Shown here: piece after piece, positions 28,492 to 37,801 of the stretch
Numbering within the stretch: position 1 is the stretch's first letter
Layout: every line of letters starts with the position of its first letter
DNA from: Thiocystis violacea
GTDB lineage: Bacteria; Pseudomonadota; Gammaproteobacteria; Chromatiales; Chromatiaceae
Direction: 5' to 3'
Length of the DNA stretch: 64,000 nucleotides
NCBI RefSeq assembly: GCF_016583565.1
Contig: NZ_NRRF01000004.1
Span: 1 to 64,000 of the forward strand
Translations under genes and position numbers: made by a program
Notes under the pieces: model-generated
What the model saw: only the letters and a program-made list of their open reading frames with translations
The model's database searches: none
What the model was told of the DNA's origin: nothing

Positions 28492-29040
28492 TCATAGCGT
28501 CTCGCGCTCCAGAAACCGCATGGCCAGAAAGAGCGCGGCAATGGATCTGGCCTCGTCGAAGTCCTCGCGCGCCAGCAGGGCATCGAGCTGGTCCAACCGC
28601 CAGGGCACGACCTCGATGGGCTCGGGCTCGTCTCCCGGCAGTCGCTGCGGATAGAGGTCTCGCGCCAGCACGATGAGGCTGTGGTGCTGGATGTAGCCCG
28701 GAACCAGCGAAAGGCGGTCGATGATGCGCAGATCCCTAGCGCCATAGCCGATCTCCTCCTGGATCTCGCGATTGGCCGCGGTCAGCGGATCCTCGCCCGG
28801 CTCGACGACGCCCTTGGGGAGGCCCAGCTCATAGCGCTCGCTGCCCGCCCCATATTCGCGGATCAGGAGGACCGTCTCCGCATCCAGGATCGGTACAATC
28901 AACACAGAGTCTGCGCCACCCGGCACACGCTCGTAGGTGCGGCGGGTGGCGTTGGAAAATTCCAGATCGATCTCCTCGATCCGAAAGAGACGGCTGTGCG
29001 CAACCAGCCGCCGACCGACTATCCTGGGCTTTGTCCGCAT
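28492..29040 (-). CDS. nudE: ADP-compound hydrolase NudE (Nudix)
   Basis: The 182-residue Nudix hydrolase cleaves ADP-ribose, NADH, diadenosine polyphosphates and similar compounds. The Nudix box spans residues 77-99, with the signature residues visible as GVVEPGED followed by REIQEEIG. The N-terminus RIVGRRLVAHSRLFRIEEIDLEF fits NudE. The start at 29040 is chosen because further upstream the frame is arginine/serine-rich and unlike the family. The yrfG gene is divergent 29 bases away; the two genes are also close neighbours in E. coli, which supports the call. Confidence 0.9.
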   Translation of the reverse strand: MRTKPRIVGRRLVAHSRLFRIEEIDLEFSNATRRTYERVPGGADSVLIVPILDAETVLLIREYGAGSERYELGLPKGVVEPGEDPLTAANREIQEEIGYGARDLRIIDRLSLVPGYIQHHSLIVLARDLYPQRLPGDEPEPIEVVPWRLDQLDALLAREDFDEARSIAALFLAMRFLERETL

Positions 29041-29069
29041 GAGCGGGCTCCTAACTGGACGACGAGAGC

Positions 29070-29750
29070 ATGACAGCGACGCATGACGGGCTCGATTGGA
29101 GCCGGATCGACAGTGTCTTCCTCGACATGGACGGGACGCTGCTCGACCTGCACTTCGACAATCACTTCTGGCTCGAACACGTCCCACGGCGCTACGGGGA
29201 GGCGCGCGGGCTCTCGCTCGAAGCCGCCAAGGCAGAGCTGATTCCGCGTTACCGCGACATCGAAGGCACGCTGAGCTGGTACTGCGTCGATCATTGGAGT
29301 CGGGAGCTGGGCCTCGACATCGTCCTGCTCAAGCAGGAGGTCGAACACCTCATCGCCGTTCATCCACACGTCATGGACTTCCTGGAGTCCCTGGCCGCGC
29401 TGGGCAAGCGGCGCGTCCTGGTCACCAACGCACACCAAAAGACGCTCGATCTCAAGCTCCAGCGCACCCGGCTCTCGGGGCATCTGGAGCGGGTCATCTC
29501 CTCGCACGATCTTGGCGTGGCGAAGGAATCACCGGACTTCTGGCCGAGACTGCACGCCATCGAACCCTTCGACCCGGAGAAAACGCTCTTCGTCGACGAC
29601 AACCTCAGCGTCCTCCAGGCCGCGCGGGACTATGGCTTCCGCTGGCTGCTCGCCGTCATGGAGCCGGACTCCAAGAAGCCCAGGCGCGAAATCGACAGCT
29701 TCCCGGCGATCGCCAACTTCTCCGAGCTGATGCCGCTGCCCGGACCCTGA
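29070..29750 (+). CDS. yrfG: HAD-family GMP/IMP nucleotidase YrfG-like
   Basis: The 226-residue haloacid dehalogenase-type phosphatase has motif I FLDMDGTLLD (D19, D21), motif II VTNAH, and motif IV LFVDDNLSVL; FDNHFWLEHVP and the cap helices match the YrfG group, which dephosphorylates purine nucleotides. Its divergent placement beside nudE repeats the E. coli neighbourhood. It likely takes part in clearing damaged or excess nucleotides. Confidence 0.88.
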   Translation: MTATHDGLDWSRIDSVFLDMDGTLLDLHFDNHFWLEHVPRRYGEARGLSLEAAKAELIPRYRDIEGTLSWYCVDHWSRELGLDIVLLKQEVEHLIAVHPHVMDFLESLAALGKRRVLVTNAHQKTLDLKLQRTRLSGHLERVISSHDLGVAKESPDFWPRLHAIEPFDPEKTLFVDDNLSVLQAARDYGFRWLLAVMEPDSKKPRREIDSFPAIANFSELMPLPGP

Positions 29751-29800
29751 TCCCGGACACGGCCCTCGACCGTCACCACGACGAATAGGCTCGGCGCACC

Positions 29801-31447
29801 TCAGTCGACGGTCTCCGGCGTTGAACTCGGGCTCGTCAAGGCGCCATTCGACGGCGCCTCCGCGGCCGGCTTACGCCGACGCCGGCGGCGCTTGGGTTTC
29901 GCCTCACCCTCACCCTCACCGTCCCGAGCCTCGGCCGAGCCGTCCGGCGGGGCCTCGGCAACAGGTGGCGGACTGGTCAGCGCCGCCTGCTCCGCAACAG
30001 GGCGGCTACCCCGGCGCCTGGGCTTCGGCGTTGGCGGCGGCTCCATTGCCGGAGCCGCGGCAATCACAGGCTCGACCAGCGCGGGCGTCTCGGCCAAGAC
30101 CGGGGCTTCGCTGACCGGACTTGGCTGCACCTTGGACGGGCGATCCTCCCGGACCCGCCGACCACGGCTCTCGCGCTGTTCGCCGCGCTCCGCGGGGCGC
30201 CCCCGAGGCTGGCGCCCCTCACGTCGGTCTTCGCGATCGGCCCTGTCCGGACGCAGACGGCTGCGTGGATCGACCTCGGCCAGCAGCGCGGAGGCCACGG
30301 GCAGCACCGGGATCTTCGCCCCGATGAAGGACTCGATGTCGGGCAGGCAGAAGGCATAGGTCTCGCAGACGAAGCCAATGGCATCACCCGCCGCGCCGGC
30401 ACGCGCCGTTCGACCGATCCGGTGAACATAGTCCTCCGGATCTTCCGGAAGATCGTAGTTGACGACATGGGTCACGTCGGGAATATGCAGGCCACGCGCG
30501 GCAACATCCGTACCGACCAGGACGGGTAGCGCGCCCTCGGTGAAATCCCGCAGCAGCTTGAGACGCTTCTGCTGTGGTACGTCGCCGGAGAGCACGGCGG
30601 TATTGATGCCATTGCCTTGCAGATAGCCCCAGACGCGGTCCGCTTCCCGCTTGGTGTTGACGAACACGATGATGCGCCCGTCCGGCCAGCCACGCACGAG
30701 CCCCAGCAGGAGCGAAATCTTCTCCTCATTGGAGGTCATATAGCAGCACTGGGTCACGCGATCCGCCGTGACCTGATCGGCCTCGATCTTGATCAGCTGC
30801 GGATGATTCATGTGCTCGTAGGCGAGCTCCGTCACCCGGTAAGAGAGGGTCGCCGAGAAGAGCATGCCCTGGCGGTCCTCGATCGGCGGCATCTGACGGA
30901 AGAGGTAGCGGATGTCCTTGATGAAGCCGAGATCGAACATGCGGTCGGCCTCGTCCAGGACCACCGCCTCGATCCCCTTGAGGTCGAAGACCCGTTGCTT
31001 GAAATAGTCGATCAGGCGACCGGGGGTGCCGATCAGGATGTCGACACCGGCAGCCAGATCGTCGCGTTGTGTCTGGTAGCCGGTCCCGCCATAGACCACG
31101 ATCGAGCGCAGTCCAGTGTGCTTGGCCAGCAGCAAGGTGTCCTTGTGGATCTGGACCGCGAGCTCGCGCGTCGGCGCCAGAATGAGGGCGCGCGGCCGGC
31201 AGCGACCTTCCGCCTGACCCGCGGGCCGGCTGAGGAGGCGCTGCATCACGACCAAGAGAAAGGCGGCCGTCTTGCCGGTGCCGGTTTGGGCCTGGCCCGC
31301 GACATCATGCCCTTCGAGCGCGATCGGCAGGGTCTCGGCTTGGATCGGCGTGCAAAACGTGAACCCCGCGTCGGCGAGGCCGGCCAGGATCCGCTGGTCG
31401 AGCGCAAAGCTGTCGAAGCGGGTCTGGGTAAGGTGTGTATCTGTCAT
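29801..31447 (-). CDS. rhlB: DEAD-box ATP-dependent RNA helicase RhlB
   Basis: The 548-residue helicase has the Q motif ([11 protein letters not shown]), Walker A AQTGTGKT (53-60), Ia [12 protein letters not shown] (165-168), SAT and the motif [12 protein letters not shown]. About 150 C-terminal residues are low-complexity, with Arg/Glu-rich and Pro/Ala-rich blocks ending in [10 protein letters not shown], a disordered RNA- or protein-binding tail longer than that of E. coli RhlB (about 420 residues in all). RhlB works with the RNA degradosome. It is divergent from trxA-rho, exactly as in E. coli, which fixes the identity. Confidence 0.94.
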   Translation of the reverse strand: MTDTHLTQTRFDSFALDQRILAGLADAGFTFCTPIQAETLPIALEGHDVAGQAQTGTGKTAAFLLVVMQRLLSRPAGQAEGRCRPRALILAPTRELAVQIHKDTLLLAKHTGLRSIVVYGGTGYQTQRDDLAAGVDILIGTPGRLIDYFKQRVFDLKGIEAVVLDEADRMFDLGFIKDIRYLFRQMPPIEDRQGMLFSATLSYRVTELAYEHMNHPQLIKIEADQVTADRVTQCCYMTSNEEKISLLLGLVRGWPDGRIIVFVNTKREADRVWGYLQGNGINTAVLSGDVPQQKRLKLLRDFTEGALPVLVGTDVAARGLHIPDVTHVVNYDLPEDPEDYVHRIGRTARAGAAGDAIGFVCETYAFCLPDIESFIGAKIPVLPVASALLAEVDPRSRLRPDRADREDRREGRQPRGRPAERGEQRESRGRRVREDRPSKVQPSPVSEAPVLAETPALVEPVIAAAPAMEPPPTPKPRRRGSRPVAEQAALTSPPPVAEAPPDGSAEARDGEGEGEAKPKRRRRRRKPAAEAPSNGALTSPSSTPETVD

Positions 31448-31671
31448 TCAGCTAGGCGTCCGAATTGGCTGTCAGTAAGTGTCTAGCCTCGCGGACGGGC
31501 AAGGCTTGCAAATTAGGTTGGCTTTGGATCAAATAGCATCTTACTCAAGGGCTCATACCAACGCCAATACGCCCGCCTGCTCCTCGCCCGATCCGCGCGA
31601 CGCCTCTGCGGCTTGTCCCACGCCCTCTTATGCCAACGACCCAACGAAACAACTAATGGGAGACGACTTCA
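31448..31671. other. Divergent rhlB/trxA control region
   Basis: These 224 bases between the two start codons hold no gene. Promoters for both directions must lie here. TTGCAA near 31507-31512 followed after 17 bases by TCAAAT is a weak possibility for trxA. Confidence 0.3.
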
Positions 31672-31998
31672 GTGAGCGATAGCATCGTCCACGTGACCGA
31701 TGACTCTTTCGAAGAAGAGGTTCTCAAATCCCCCGAGCCAGTGCTTGTCGATTACTGGGCCGACTGGTGCGGGCCCTGCAAGATGATCGCGCCCGTCTTG
31801 GATGAAATCGCCGGCGAATATGCGGGCCGCATCAAGGTTGCGAAGCTCAACATCGACGAAAATCCTGGAACCCCGCCCCGTTACGGCATTCGCGGCATTC
31901 CCACGCTGATGCTCTTCCGCGGCGGAGAAGTCGAGGCCACCAAGGTCGGCGCCGTCTCCAAGTCGCAACTGACCGCCTTCATCGACAGCAACCTCTGA
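31672..31998 (+). CDS. trxA: Thioredoxin 1
   Basis: The 108-residue cytoplasmic disulfide reductase has the redox motif WCGPC (cysteines 33 and 36), the buried Asp in VDYWADW, and the cis-Pro in GIPTLMLF. It starts at GTG 31672 with a GGGAG site about 9 bases upstream. One small departure from E. coli is [11 protein letters not shown] in place of TAPKYGIRGIP. The gene is followed by rho, as in E. coli. Confidence 0.96.
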   Translation: MSDSIVHVTDDSFEEEVLKSPEPVLVDYWADWCGPCKMIAPVLDEIAGEYAGRIKVAKLNIDENPGTPPRYGIRGIPTLMLFRGGEVEATKVGAVSKSQLTAFIDSNL

Positions 31999-32209
31999 GA
32001 CAATAACCTCTGATCGGCCAACGCCACCGCCGCCGATCCGGACCTCGCGTCCTCCGGGAGACCCAGCACTCAAGCCAAATCGACATGGGGCGTCCTCTGC
32101 GACGCCCTCTCTCCGGTAAGCTGCCGCCCCTAACCGCATTCCCCCGCGACGTCGTTCCTACGCGGGGCGCTGCCTACCAGCCACGACCTCTGTCTTATCG
32201 AAAACCGTG

Positions 32210-33466
<1,257 letters not shown>

Positions 33467-33488
33467 AGGCCCAGCCATGAGCCGGATA

Positions 33489-33511
33489 CGCCACGATCGC
33501 GGATCGTGGCG
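33489..33511 (+). terminator. Hairpin downstream of rho
   Basis: CGCCACGATC and GATCGTGGCG form a perfect 10-bp stem with a GCG loop just after rho, between the converging rho and diguanylate cyclase genes. No T run follows on either strand, so it is a strong hairpin but not a classical intrinsic terminator. Confidence 0.45.
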
Positions 33512-33537
33512 ACCCGGGGTCGGCGCGCGGGACGCCA

Positions 33538-34968
33538 TCAGATCAGGATCCCGTCGCGGCCATTCTCCTTGACTTGGTAGAGTTTCTTGTCCGCCGAGTC
33601 GATGAAGGCATCCAACGTCTCCCCACGGTACTCGCTCACCCCGCCACTGACCGTCACCTGGAGTCCCTCGTACTCCCATTCGACGGACTTCAACGCAACA
33701 GCGATTCGGCCCGCCGCCTCCAGCGCCTGTTGGCCATTCGAATTCGGCAGGACGACGAGGAATTCCTCGCCGCCATAGCGGCCCGCGACATCGACCTCCC
33801 GGAGACTGCTCTTGAGCACGGCGGCGAACTGAATCAACACCTCGTCTCCGGTGCGATGCCCAAAGGCGTCGTTGATCGCTTTGAAATGGTCGAGATCGAA
33901 GAGGACGATGGACAAGGGATGGCCATACCGCCGAACCAGCTCGATCTCCTTGGCGAGATGCTGGTACAGGAACCGCCGGTTGTAGAGGCCTGTCAACCCA
34001 TCCGTCTGCGAAGCGAGCTTCAGCTCGTCCTGAATGGCCTTGAGTTCGGAGATATCGACCATGGTCACGAGCCGGCTCGGCGAGCCTGAAAAGCTCACCG
34101 GCATGGTGGAGACCAGGGCCCAACGTTGCCGGCCATCCGATCCCTGCAAACCGGTCTCACTGGGCGCGCCATACTCGACCGGCAGCCCACTGCTCTGAAG
34201 TTGCCGCCAAATCGGGCTGCTGAGGCGCCCGGCGGCATCCTCCGTGAGTTCGAGATAGGCCCTGGCCGCCCGGTTGGCTTGCCGAAGCGTGGATTGCCCC
34301 TTCCCGTTCAACACCATCGGGAAAGGCGCGGCCTCGAAGACCTGGCGCAGATTGGCCTCGCTGACCCCCAGACGCTTGAGCAGGCGGTTGGACTGGACCC
34401 AGGCGAAACCCGTGAGCCCGATGATGATGCCGACGCCCCACAGCAGTTTGGTGCGCAGAGCACTCAGGAGACGCTCCACGAAAAAGGCGTTGGAATGAAA
34501 GGTCGCGACACCGATCAGGAGCTGGGTTTTGGGATCGTAGAGCGGCACCCGGGAGATGAAGCACCCCTCCTCATGCTCCTGACCCATGGCGACGTCCAGA
34601 CTGCCGCGCGGTGCCTCGACGAACTCATAATCCAGGCTAAGGCTGACGCGACGCACGAAGGGCTGCCGCGTTGCCGGATCCGCGAGCAGCAACACACTCC
34701 CCATGGTCGTGCGCAGCTCGCGCTCCAGGGCTGCCGGTGGAAGCCGGCTTCTCAGCACCTGTTCGAGCGATTGCGCATGGGCCTGCGCCATGGCCGCGGC
34801 ACGGCTCCCGGCCTCCTCGCGCAACGCGGGCTCGAGCACGAACAGCCATTGCGCGCTCATGGTGCCGATGAGGAGTAGCCCGAGGAAGCCGAAGATCCAG
34901 GCCAGATTTCGCCCCATCCGCCGTGAGCGGAGGCGGCCATCCGCGAGCCAGCTCTCAGTTGCCTTCAT
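33538..34968 (-). CDS. Membrane-bound diguanylate cyclase (sensor-PAS-GGDEF)
   Basis: Starting at 34968 (MKATESWLAD) the 476-residue protein has a membrane helix (22-42), a periplasmic sensor region (about 43-180), a second helix (about 185-205), a PAS-like domain (about 215-320) and a C-terminal GGDEF domain with active GGEEF and an RxxD product-inhibition site (REVD) five residues before it. It should make c-di-GMP in response to a periplasmic signal. Its start overlaps the end of the YfiR-like gene by 14 bases, so the two are translationally coupled; the YfiR/YfiN pair of Pseudomonas, where the periplasmic protein restrains the cyclase, is the obvious model. Confidence 0.92.
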   Translation of the reverse strand: MKATESWLADGRLRSRRMGRNLAWIFGFLGLLLIGTMSAQWLFVLEPALREEAGSRAAAMAQAHAQSLEQVLRSRLPPAALERELRTTMGSVLLLADPATRQPFVRRVSLSLDYEFVEAPRGSLDVAMGQEHEEGCFISRVPLYDPKTQLLIGVATFHSNAFFVERLLSALRTKLLWGVGIIIGLTGFAWVQSNRLLKRLGVSEANLRQVFEAAPFPMVLNGKGQSTLRQANRAARAYLELTEDAAGRLSSPIWRQLQSSGLPVEYGAPSETGLQGSDGRQRWALVSTMPVSFSGSPSRLVTMVDISELKAIQDELKLASQTDGLTGLYNRRFLYQHLAKEIELVRRYGHPLSIVLFDLDHFKAINDAFGHRTGDEVLIQFAAVLKSSLREVDVAGRYGGEEFLVVLPNSNGQQALEAAGRIAVALKSVEWEYEGLQVTVSGGVSEYRGETLDAFIDSADKKLYQVKENGRDGILI

Positions 34969-35548
34969 AGTGACGGGCCACCTGAAGGAAGAAGGGCTTG
35001 AAGCGCACCTGAGCACGCGCGGCCTGCTTCAAATTGACATACGGCAGGATGCGGTCGGCCACATAGAGCCCGGCAACGGCCCCATCCTCCACGGCACCGG
35101 CGAACGGCGAAAAGACCAGTGTCCGATACCGCTCCGACCAAGCCCTGAGTTCTTTGGGATCGACACCCAGGCTGGCGACGAAAATTCCGGCGGGAGGCCC
35201 TCCCGCATACCCAGGCATGTCCTCCCCGCGCAGGATCTCAATCACCAGCGCCGAGCCCCGGATCCCATCCACCTCGCCCAGCCGCTCGGCGGCCTCCACC
35301 GCCGGAGCGCGCGCCCCTTGATACAGGACCAGGACGCGGAGACGACCGTCTTGCCCTCGATGCCCTTCCAACCCTTCCATGGCGCCCAGGAAGGCGGGAA
35401 AGAGCTTCAGACCGATGCGCAGGCGCTGCTCGTCCTCGCGCCAAAGACCCGCCGGATCGGCCTGAACGCCCCACGCGCCAGCCAAGAGCGCGCCGAGCAG
35501 GCAGCATCCGGCGGCGAGAGTCCTGAACCAATGACGCGAAGGGAACAT
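34955..35548 (-). CDS. YfiR-like (DUF4154) periplasmic protein
   Basis: The 197-residue protein has a signal peptide (about 1-31) and the DUF4154-type pattern: FPAFLGAMEGL, GIFVASLG, then VFSPFAGAVEDGAVAGLYVADRILPYVN and RFKPFFLQVARHYEG at the end. YfiR relatives bind the periplasmic domain of a diguanylate cyclase and switch it off. It is encoded between the TonB receptor (9 bases upstream) and the cyclase it overlaps. The two paired cysteines of Pseudomonas YfiR are not evident in the mature part, so redox control may be lacking. Confidence 0.72.
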   Translation of the reverse strand: MFPSRHWFRTLAAGCCLLGALLAGAWGVQADPAGLWREDEQRLRIGLKLFPAFLGAMEGLEGHRGQDGRLRVLVLYQGARAPAVEAAERLGEVDGIRGSALVIEILRGEDMPGYAGGPPAGIFVASLGVDPKELRAWSERYRTLVFSPFAGAVEDGAVAGLYVADRILPYVNLKQAARAQVRFKPFFLQVARHYEGN

Positions 35549-35557
35549 GGGCCGCGC

Positions 35558-37636
35558 TCAGAAGGCGAATCCGACCGAGAGCCACCAACGCCGTCCCGGC
35601 CGCAGGTAGTCGTCCGGATAAAGCAGATCGACCCCGCCAAAGCGGGTGCGCTGTTCGAGATAACGGACCTCCTGATCGAAGAGGTTCTTGATCCCGGCAC
35701 TGACGTAGGGACCACGCGGGGACTCACGGTAGTTGAGCGTCAGATCGGTCACGACGTAAGCCCCGGGATCGGACCGCTCGTCGGAATCGACGCGGTGTCG
35801 CTCGCCAACGTACTTCAGCTGAAGGGCGCCGATCCAAGACTCCCGCGGCCGCCACAGGAGCGCGAGATTGCCGAGCAGGTCGGCACCCCCGCTCAGATGC
35901 GCCCCGGATTCCGTGTGGGTCGCCTCCACATAGGAGACATTGGCGTCGACCTTGAGCTGCGCGCCCAAGCGGTGCTCATACTCCAGCTCCACGCCGCGTA
36001 GAAGCGTATCTTCCGAGTTGAGATAGCCGTCGAGGGTGACCTCGTCGAAGGTGATGGGCGCGGTCAGCTCGGACTGAAAGGCGGTCACGCGCGCCACCCA
36101 GTGCGGCGTGTTGAAGATATAGCCCAGCTCATAGGTGGCGATCTCGCTCGCCTCCAGGGACTCCTGCAACGCGTACTCCAGCTCATAGAAGGTCGGTGGC
36201 CGAAAGGCCCGCGCATACTGAGCCTTGAGGACCTGCTGCTCGTCGATCCGCCAGACGGCCGCCAGACGAGGACTCAGCATGGATCCCACGTCGTTGTAGT
36301 CGTCGTATCTGAGGGTGCCGGTCAGCGTGACTCGCTCATCCAGCTGAAACTGGTCCTGGAGCACCGTACTGAGGATATCGCGCCTGAGATCGGCATCGAG
36401 CCAGGTCGCGGGGATCTCGACATCCAGGTCCGGCCAATCCCATGTGACCTTGTCGACACCGACATGGCTCGCCTCCAGACCAAGCAGCCACTGATGCCGC
36501 GACGAGGGGCGCCACTGTAGCTCGGCCGCGCCGAGATAGCGCGTCTCGGTGTAATCCTGGTTCATGTAGATCGGCTCGTCGTCCAGGTAGCTGGCAGGAA
36601 AGACATAGAGCTGCTCACGGTTGCGCTGATGCTCCAGCACCTCGATACGCGCATGGCCATCGAGCTGCTGGGAGAGTGAGACGTCCTGCTGGAGGCGCAG
36701 CGAGAAAAAATGCAGCTGAGAGGCCAGGCGATGATCGGACGGCGGGAGAAAATGATTGATCCCGTAGAGGTCCCCATAGTCGTCCTCCAACAGCTTGAGA
36801 TCGATGCGGGTCTTGTGCCAGTCCAGATCCGCGAAGAGCGACTTGTAGCGATGGGCCTCGTTGGTGCGACCGGGGGCATTCGAGAGCTCGGATTGGCCGC
36901 TCGGATAGAGGGCGTCTTGGGCGATGGGCACGCCTTCGCCATCCCCTTCCAAGCCCGCGAGATTCATGGAGAAGGACAAGGCTCGCCGCGGGTCGGTCCA
37001 GTTCCAGACCACCCCTCCGCCGGCGTCCGACACCTCCGCCGCCTGCGCATGAAGCCTCCGCTCGCGCTTGCGTGTGATGACATTGACGACACCGGCGTAG
37101 GCGTACCCACCATAGACCGAAGACCCAGGCCCGCGGATGACATCGATCCGCTCGACCTGCTCGATGGGGATGTTCAGCACCCCGTTGGCCGTTGCCAGCA
37201 GGGTCGAATTCATGGAGACGCCGTCGAGCATGATCTTGATGTTGCCCGAGGCATAGCCATAGCCGACACCCCGGCTCAGGACCTGGCGCTCTCCCGTCAT
37301 CTCCAGGCCCTGGCTCATGCCGGGGACCAGGGCCAGGGCCTCCCACACAGTGCGCGCCCCGCGTGCCAGTAGGTCGTCACCCGAGAGGATGGTGGCCATG
37401 CCTGGCACGAAGTCGGCGTTCATCCCGGTCTTGGTCGCCAGTTGCGTTTGCGACTCGAGCATGGACATGAGGTCGTCCAGTTCGCGGGAATCCGCCACAT
37501 TCCGAGCGGCACCGACCTTGGGGCCGGATAGGGAGAGGAGTCCAGCGCAACAGAGGGCGCTCAGGAGGACGCGTCGAACACCCGGCCCAAGGCCGTGCCA
37601 GGTGCCTTGACCTACATGGCCACGCCGGACCGCCAT
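35558..37636 (-). CDS. TonB-dependent outer-membrane receptor
   Basis: Starting at 37636 (MAVRRGHVG, with GGAG 6 bases upstream) the 692-residue protein has a signal peptide (about 20-45), a plug domain (about 60-190; SILSGDDLLARG-like, then DVIRGPGSSVYGGYAYAGVVNVIT) and a 22-strand barrel ending in the aromatic WWLSVGFAF. An upstream in-frame ATG at 37732 is excluded because the best promoter places its transcription start beyond it. The ligand cannot be read. The order receptor, YfiR-like protein, cyclase suggests that it transmits, or localises, an envelope signal controlling c-di-GMP rather than only importing iron. Confidence 0.9.
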   Translation of the reverse strand: MAVRRGHVGQGTWHGLGPGVRRVLLSALCCAGLLSLSGPKVGAARNVADSRELDDLMSMLESQTQLATKTGMNADFVPGMATILSGDDLLARGARTVWEALALVPGMSQGLEMTGERQVLSRGVGYGYASGNIKIMLDGVSMNSTLLATANGVLNIPIEQVERIDVIRGPGSSVYGGYAYAGVVNVITRKRERRLHAQAAEVSDAGGGVVWNWTDPRRALSFSMNLAGLEGDGEGVPIAQDALYPSGQSELSNAPGRTNEAHRYKSLFADLDWHKTRIDLKLLEDDYGDLYGINHFLPPSDHRLASQLHFFSLRLQQDVSLSQQLDGHARIEVLEHQRNREQLYVFPASYLDDEPIYMNQDYTETRYLGAAELQWRPSSRHQWLLGLEASHVGVDKVTWDWPDLDVEIPATWLDADLRRDILSTVLQDQFQLDERVTLTGTLRYDDYNDVGSMLSPRLAAVWRIDEQQVLKAQYARAFRPPTFYELEYALQESLEASEIATYELGYIFNTPHWVARVTAFQSELTAPITFDEVTLDGYLNSEDTLLRGVELEYEHRLGAQLKVDANVSYVEATHTESGAHLSGGADLLGNLALLWRPRESWIGALQLKYVGERHRVDSDERSDPGAYVVTDLTLNYRESPRGPYVSAGIKNLFDQEVRYLEQRTRFGGVDLLYPDDYLRPGRRWWLSVGFAF

Positions 37637-37734
37637 ACGCTGCTCCAAATCTGCCGACCGCCAAAAGGCGGGCTGAGATGCACCGCCAGACAACCTAGTA
37701 TGACGCGGTCCCACAAAAGAAAGCAAATCCATGA

Positions 37735-37763
37735 TTAATATATTAATTTAATCAGAATGTCAC
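37735..37763 (-). promoter_or_regulatory. Predicted promoter of the TonB receptor operon
   Basis: On the minus strand GTGACA (37763-37758) is followed after 17 bases by TATTAA (37740-37735). The segment is markedly AT-rich in a GC-rich genome and contains a TTAATATATTAA palindrome over the -10 region, a possible regulator site. Confidence 0.55.
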
Positions 37764-37801
37764 GTCACCAAGACAGGTCTGCGTCCGCGGCGGAACCAGA
37801 G

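Noticed and set aside
37637-37732. Longer TonB receptor starting at ATG 37732
   Set aside because: The predicted -10 element ends only 2 bases before that ATG, so transcription would begin beyond it; the 37636 start has GGAG and a signal peptide nearby.
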